Origin: Diplodia intermedia
Lineage: Eukaryota; Ascomycota; Dothideomycetes; Botryosphaeriales; Botryosphaeriaceae
DNA: 64,000 bases
Direction of reading: 5' to 3'
Assembly: GCA_021495925.1 (NCBI GenBank)
Contig: JAKEKT010000027.1
Location: 62,001-126,000 of the forward strand
Shown: positions 58,080 through 64,000 of the stretch, one piece after another
Layout: each line of letters starts with the position of its first letter
Position numbering within the stretch: the first letter of the stretch is position 1
Program-made: the position numbers and the translations under genes
Notes under the pieces: model-generated
The model's database searches: none
What the model was told of the DNA's origin: nothing
The model's input: the letters and a program-made list of their open reading frames with translations, nothing else

Positions 58080-59026
58080 TTACGAGCGCAGAATATTCTT
58101 GATCTTCTCTTGCGTCTCCCGACTCACGCCGGCATTTTCCAAATACCCCTCGACACCGCCGTGCTTTTGATCCAAAAACGTCCTTACTTCCACCACCAAG
58201 GTAGGGTCGCAGTCGGCCCATTCCGACCCTAGCCCAATCCTGGCAATCTCCTTTACACGCTCCTCCCTTTCTGGCTCCAACTCGGCTTGAGTTGCCATGT
58301 AATCGCGCTGGACATCGTCCATGTCCACGCCCAACAAAAATAGCGTCAACATGGTCACCAGCCCTGTCCGGTCCTTTCCCTGGGTGCAGTGCCACAGCAC
58401 TGGGTAGCTCTCCTCTCGTGCCAGAACCTCATTGAAGACGATGGCGATTTCCTTAGTACAAACGGCCAGGCTGTCCAGCATCAGGCCGACGACACCACGG
58501 GGGCTCATAACCTCATGACCAATGATCTGCACGGCCTCGACGCGGTAGCCAGCAACGTAGTAGGCCAGCACGCCAAGGTACGATGACCAAGACAGCTGAG
58601 ATAGCATCGAGCGGATGTAAGCACCGCCGTTGAAGTTCACATCGCGATACGTGATGCCCGCGATTTTGGGGAGGTCGGCGGCTGTGGCGGACGCGGAAGT
58701 GCTCTGCGGGGTCGGGACGGTAGAAACATGCTCGTCGGTCCGGGCCCGAGCGGCGAGCTTTTTAGCTTGCTCGAGGTGCTCGGTCGGGCTGCGCAGATCG
58801 ACGATGGTATGGATGTTGTACGATTTGCTTAGCAGAGCTTGGTCTTCGGGGGTGGCTTCGTCTGTGCACAACGTCAGGTGTCGTTGAGCCCGGGGCGCGG
58901 TGGGGGCGCACCTGGCCTGGCGCTGCGGAAGAGCTTGCCCGGCTTCAGCTTGGGGGGTTGGGAGAGGAGGGAGGAGACATCGCGGAAATTGAGAAGCTTC
59001 TCGAAACGAGGCTGTTCTGAGGCCAT
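58080..59026 (-). CDS. Tyrosine/dual-specificity phosphatase (Y_phosphatase3 type)
   Basis: Exons are 59026-58912 and 58861-58080 with intron 58862-58911; 298 aa. It begins MASEQPRFEKLLNFRDVSSL and LFRSARP/DEATPEDQ spans the splice, both family marks. The catalytic P-loop is HCTQGKDRTG, the CX5R signature with the K/D variant typical of MptpB/LipA-like enzymes; the general-acid region is less clear. It hydrolyses phosphotyrosine and possibly phosphoinositides. It is divergent from the Eis1 gene over a 0.6-kb promoter. Confidence 0.88.
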
Positions 59027-59644
59027 GGCGGGGGAGCGGTGACAAGCCAAAAATAGCACGAGATCCAGGCACGCAGACAATCGTTAGGGCGTAGATGGCA
59101 CTGACAGGAGTTCGGTGGTTGGCGTGGATGGAGTCGGCGACGGACAGGTTCTGCGACGGTGGTCTCGAGTCGTGGCGGTCGAGATTGCCAGGCGGGTTCC
59201 CTGCGCCGATCGGCCCCACGGCAGGACGGCGCTTTGCAGCTTTCAGGCGTGCGGGCGCAGAAAGTGTCCAGGGACCACAGGGTCGCTCCACTTCCGCAGA
59301 TCGTCATGGGTGGGACGGCGAGCGCACGACTGGGTCGACAGCTCGCGGGCTGGAGACGGACTGGCTTGGCGCTCGTGACAGCTTGCAAGCCACAGGCGCC
59401 GTCGCTTGAGGCCTAGCCGCTAGGGGTCTTGCGTCTGGCCACACCTGTGATGTCATGGCGTCCATGTGCTATACAATCCGCGCCCGGCCTGCGCGCCTCG
59501 CTCTGCTGGCATCCTTGCGGCACATCTTCCTCAGGCAGACATTATCTCACACCTCGCCAATCCGCTGCTGCGCTGCATGTCGCCTGCCCCGTGTTCGTTC
59601 GCATACGAGTCCACCGCCACAGCCGGCAGCCTATAGTTCCCACC
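59027..59644. other. Shared promoter of the phosphatase and Eis1 genes
   Basis: 618 bases lie between two divergent ATGs. No TATA box was recognised. Confidence 0.5.
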
Positions 59645-62485
59645 ATGGCCGCGACCGCTGCCCTCCAGCCTGCGCATGCAGAAGCACGGCCGTACTCCCC
59701 GCAGCCTGTTGCTTCTGGCGAAATGGCCTGCCCGGATCCGTCCGCCCACGCCCGGAACAAACGGCTCCAGGAACAAGCTTCAACCGCTGCGCTCTACGTC
59801 ACCCAGCCTGAGCGCCCAACAAACATTGAGCAGCAAGGCCCGCTTGGTCCTGACGGCAAGCTCTCCTCGGCGAGTATGCGCCCCAGGCACGTCACGAATA
59901 GCGAATCTGCATTCACTAACCGCGCATCAACAGGCGCTGCGACCTCTCTCAAATACGCTAGGGCACAAGACCTCCCCAGCTTCCCGGTGGTAGGCATTGA
60001 CGCAGCCAATTCCGCGGGGTCAGCAGCGCTTCTGGCTGCAGCGAACACGGCCAAGATCGAGTGGTGGAAGCCCGATGGCACGTCTGACAGCGCCGCAAAA
60101 GCTGCTCTCTTGGCCAAGGACTACAAGATGGCGCCTATCTGGCAGCCAGAACTGAGCGCAGCGGGCTCCAAGGCCGCACTGCTTGCCCACAAAGGCGGCC
60201 CGAAACTCAACCTGTGGATGCCCGAGGCAAGTGCAGACGGCAATTCGGCTGCTGGCATTGCCATGCGCAGCAAGACGCTGAGCCCACAGGCCGACCACGG
60301 CTGCTCCGACACTGGCAAGAGGAATGCGCTCACAGCCGCAACAGGGGCAGTAGCCGCCAGGAACAGGAAAAGGGCAGAGTCGTCCCCCGCGCCGCTTCCC
60401 AACTATCCCGACGCCGCCAACTCTGCCCACAATTCTCTCAACGCCGCCACTGTCGCACATAGGCCGTCGGTCAAGAAGCCTAACGACGCCAACCGCCTTA
60501 GCTCGGAAGCCATGCAGTCCGCACGGATTACCCACATCGGCGCCAATGTCCCAAAGGAGATGTTCGGTTCGACGCCGCCGGTCTCGATCGAGGTTGACGA
60601 GCAGCGACGGCAGGCCGCCCTTCGGGCCTCCGCGATCTCCATGGCCAAGAAAATGTACGATACACAGCAACACGCTATCAACGAAGCAGCTGGCATCTCC
60701 AACATGGGTGAAACGGCGGCTCGCGGGGCTAGCGCCCGGCCGGCGTCAACAGCAAGCACCACCAATTCGCCTGCAGACCTCAGAGCGCAGGCGCTACAGT
60801 ATATGAAGGTGCAAGACCAGGCCCAGAAACTGGCTGCTGAACGATTGTCGAAAATCGACGCCGACAACACAAGTGATTTCCGTGGTTACTACGGTTACAA
60901 CACTCCCAAGCGCTCGCGGCTCTCGATACGTCGAGGAAGACGTCGCGCCTCTAGCGATGGAGGTCTGGCTGATTCTGATGACGAAGAGCAATCGCGGCGA
61001 ATCAGGAACCAGATGTCTGTCTTCAACACCAAGCTAGCCCAAGTTGATGCGACGAAGCGGCAGAAAGACCGCGAGAATCTCCTCGCCGCCGCCGAACGCA
61101 AAGTACAAGCTCAGATGCACACTATGGATGAGAAGGTCTTCATGGAGACCGGCAAAGTGCCGCCGGCAATGATGGAGGAATGGGAGGCGAGAGCCCGCGC
61201 CAAGGCGGCTGAGCAGAGCGAGAAGCGCATGGAGAATCATGGTAAAGTGCACGTTGGTGGTGGCAAATTCCTGGATCAGTCCGAGATCGATGCGGTTGCC
61301 GCTAGCAAAGTCGCCCCGACCTTGAATGAGATAACCGAGGCTGCCGAGGCCAAGAGAGCTCAGGATGAGGAAAGGCGGCTCGATGAAGAGGAGAGGAAAC
61401 GGCTGGCAGCCGTCGAGAAGGAGCGTGATGCAGAGCGAAAGGCTGAGGAGAAGAGGATCAAGGGTGAGTTTGTCCAATGGTTGATGTGAAAATTAAATAA
61501 TTAACGTTGCGTAGGTGAGTTCAAAGCCGAAGAGAAGAACCGCAAGGCCCATGAAAAAGCTGCTACGAAAGCTGAGAAGGAAATGGAAAAAGCACGACGT
61601 GACGAGGAGAGGCGGCTCAAGCAGGAGGGGAAACGCAAGTCAAAGGCAGAAGAAGAAGACCATGAGGACCACTCCGATGCGCCCATGACCGTTCTGGAGC
61701 CGCGACCCGCAACTGCAAGCACACATAGAGACGAGCGCCCTGCACCTTTGGCTGCAGTGCCAAGCTACCAGGCGGAGGTCGAGGCGATAGGCGATGTCGC
61801 GTCCTCTGACGATGAAGATGCAGGACATAGGCACACGTTCGACCCGGAAGAAGCATCACATCAAACACGCCGTGTGGCTACGGCACCTGCAACTACCTTT
61901 GATGCGCCCGATCCGGACGGTGCAAACGATCGGTCAGCAAAAGATGCTTCTTTCTCTGCACCCACCTCCCCAGTCGACCATTCTGCTTCTTCAAAGGAAG
62001 GTGGTAGTCGCGGCATCAAGTCTTTGTTCAGCCGTCTAAAGCGTCGCTCCCATCTCGGTCGCTCCAAAGAAAAGGCTGAGCAGGACGACCACTCCAATCG
62101 CAGCAGTTTCATCGGTGGTGCAGCACTCCGTTCGCAGAGCTCCCTCGCCGCCCCACGCGCAAGGCCGCAGCAGCAGCGTAGCGTTTCGGCGTCAGTCACA
62201 CCCACCATCACGACTCCGCCGGCACACCGTTCCTCACCCAGCATCAGCAGCCTAGAGAGCGGTGAAGTTGCTCGCACCAGCAGCGGTGGCGGCTTTACGG
62301 GCAGCTGGAGCAGTCGGGGTCGTCAACGTAGTGCGGCGACTGGCGTGAGCAGCGTGTCCAACGGTGACGAGGATGAAGACCAGTTCGTCGATGCGGGTGA
62401 GGGCCTAGAGCCACCTCCTCGCTTGACGACGAAGAGGAGTACAGAGAGTCCTCAGAGGGACAGCCGATTCATGGAGAGGTTTTGA
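59645..62485 (+). CDS. eis1: Eisosome protein Eis1-like
   Basis: Exons are 59645-61463 and 61515-62485 with intron 61464-61514; 929 aa. The start ATG has context CACCATGGC. It begins MAATAALQPAHAEARP, then the Eis1-type block: ASTAALYV, SAASLK-like repeats (SAGSAALLAAANTAKIEWW, AAKAALLAKDYKMAPIWQPE, SKAALLAHKGGP). The middle includes AAGISNMGETAARG, and a long Lys/Glu/Arg coiled coil with DEERRLDEEERKRLA repeats crosses the intron. The C-terminus is Ser-rich with a basic patch (LFSRLKRRSHLGRSKEK). Eisosomes are plasma-membrane furrows; Eis1 is a peripheral component. Length is normal for filamentous fungi. Confidence 0.85.
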
Positions 62486-63607
62486 TGCCTTCCCATGTTT
62501 GCTCTGGCGCAATCAGTACACACTTGAGCTTCTCACGACGTTTGCAGCCTTACCACTTCATCTTTACTTCTATCTCTGTAACCTGTTACTCTACCCTGGT
62601 CGAATGGCCATCGATTCCTTTCGAAGCGCACAACAGTTTGGATATCAAAACACCTCTGCCACGCACTTTTTTTTTTTTTTTTTCATTTCTGCTCTGTTTT
62701 TGGCCATCCCTGGTTTGGCTGATATCCCCACCGGGTTGCACACATACCCCAGTGTTTTTCCCCCCTTGTTTACTCTCAAGCTAGTCTCGAACTGGAGGCA
62801 ACAGGACGACCATATAGCGTTAAGACCGACTGCAGCTTCTACAAGGTTTATCACTGATTTGGCACATCGGCCGGCGAATGGACAGAACAAAGTAACGACT
62901 TTTCTTGGTATACGATCTTAGCGGTTGAGCGCATTCAAAAACGCCCGTTTGCCTTTTTCTTTCTAGGTCTTTCGCAACTTTCTATCACTTGGCAGGAAAT
63001 TGCCGCTCTTGTCCTCTAGTCTTCTATAATGTCACACCCTGCTTTGGCATGGGGTCATCGAGTGATATTATCCAAATCAACGGCTTTTCAGTATCACCCT
63101 ACCCGCTGGCCGCGCTGGCGGCCATCGCTCGTTCTCGTTTTAGAAAGATCTGCCCCCGGCACGCCCACGATGTCGTCTCATCAGCCCGAGCACAGGTCAT
63201 GCAGGGGTTCGGTGCCGGGTGGCTGCAAATTGCTACGAAGTGAAAGTTCCGCGTGCAGGATGCAGTCACCGCCCCCCTCGCTCACCTGCTGTGCGGCTCT
63301 GCCAGCTTCCCGTGTCGAGAAATGGGAACGAACCTTCGCGTTGTATTTCGGCCCGAGGTCGAGGCTGACCAGGGGAGAGAAGGCGGACCGACGCTAGTTG
63401 AGATGGGAGCCCCGGTTCGCATGCCACGCCTGATCCACTGCAGCACCGGAAATTCTAAATCCGATGGGGGGAACACAGCGGCGCTCCATCCAATAGCAAT
63501 GAAGCTCTCTCTGCTGGCACAGGAACGACGACCAGGCTCACGCGAGAGGGGAGGTCGGGTCAATCCCATCGCCTCCGTGGGTGGTGGATCGTCCCGTCGA
63601 GTTTCCT
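62486..63607. other. Convergent 3' flank with a 17-T run, no gene
   Basis: A poly-T tract is at about 62668-62684. No domain-bearing frame is seen. Confidence 0.5.
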
Positions 63608-64000
63608 TCACCTGAAGGACCCAAAGTCCAATTTCCGAGCCACCTTGTCCCCGCGGCCTTCCTCGGCGCTGCCGGGAATCTCGCCGCCGCGCCTCTTCAG
63701 GTCCTCGCCCATGCGCTTCTCGAGCTCGGCCTTGGCCTTGGTCTTGTTCGGGTTCGGCAGGTCCTGCTTGGGGGTCGGCTTCGGGTCCGCCGTCCACCAG
63801 GGGTGCTCGAGGACCTGCTTGGCGGTGGCGCGGCGGCGGGGGTCGAGGGTCAGCATGAAGCGCAGCAGCTGGATGCCCTGCGGGCCGATGAGGCCGAACT
63901 CGGAGTCCCAGAACCCTTGGGGCCACCCGCGCTTGACTTCGGAGTTGTCGGCGGCGGGCTTGATGTAGCCGGGGAGCTTGGAGACGCCGGGCCAGTTGTC
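63608..64000 (-). CDS. CDK7/Kin28-like protein kinase, C-terminal part
   Basis: The frame is open to the window edge; 130 codons and stop TGA at 63608-63610. It reads DNWPGVSKLPGYIKP, LLRFMLTLDPRRRATAKQVLEHPWW (subdomain XI), then a tail GEDLKRRGGEI and GRGDKVARKLDFGSF typical of fungal Kin28/Mcs6 orthologues, the CDK-activating and TFIIH kinase that phosphorylates the RNA polymerase II tail. The catalytic loop and ATP site lie outside the window, so activity cannot be judged. Confidence 0.8.
   Translation of the reverse strand, partial: DNWPGVSKLPGYIKPAADNSEVKRGWPQGFWDSEFGLIGPQGIQLLRFMLTLDPRRRATAKQVLEHPWWTADPKPTPKQDLPNPNKTKAKAELEKRMGEDLKRRGGEIPGSAEEGRGDKVARKLDFGSFR

Overview
The window is nuclear DNA of a filamentous ascomycete (Pezizomycotina). 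The evidence is short 45-65 nt introns with GTRNGT donors and CTRAY branch points, ascomycete-type orthologues (Bem3, eisosome Eis1, PTR2, laccase, THOC5) and signs of RIP-like decay in duplicated DNA. A dothideomycete is my guess, with low confidence.

Three parts are visible. (1) Left, 1-13.3 kb, is mostly ordinary: the 3' part of a PX-PH-RhoGAP gene (Bem3 type), a 69-residue single-pass membrane protein, a 3'-truncated MFS transporter, a PTR2 peptide transporter, a 636-bp AT-rich element with terminal inverted repeats, and an unrecognised three-exon gene. (2) Middle, about 14-53 kb, is accessory and repeat-laden. It holds four copies (A-D) of a family with a PIP-box-like N-terminus and C2H2 zinc fingers. 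It holds two full-length SF1 (UPF1-like) helicase paralogues plus a 5' fossil and a 3' fossil of the same family. It also holds a SNF2-type ATPase with two in-frame UAG codons, a frameshifted RING-H2 gene with a fossil copy, a deletion-damaged reductase, an intact laccase, an intron-bearing tRNA-Lys(UUU), and three copies of a small nested-palindrome MITE. About 80-bp inverted repeats at 34.0 and 45.9 kb bracket the RING, helicase and zinc-finger genes. (3) Right, 53.7-64 kb, returns to conserved genes: a PAQR/Izh3 membrane protein, a THOC5-like mRNA-export subunit, a DSP-like tyrosine phosphatase, an Eis1-like eisosome protein, and the end of a CDK7/Kin28-like kinase.

The most unusual pattern is in the middle part. 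Five in-frame stops that interrupt otherwise continuous reading frames (44477, 48380, 49892, 52095, 52536) are all UAG, and at least three fall where a Trp is expected. This is what CpA-to-TpA RIP on TGG (and CAG) would give. It is also the signature that stage-specific A-to-I mRNA editing (UAG to UGG) could repair, so these genes deserve RNA evidence before being called dead. The family copies are partial in complementary ways (N-terminus only, C-terminus only, middle deleted), suggesting repeated duplication, deletion and repeat-directed mutation of a helicase + RING + zinc-finger gene set.
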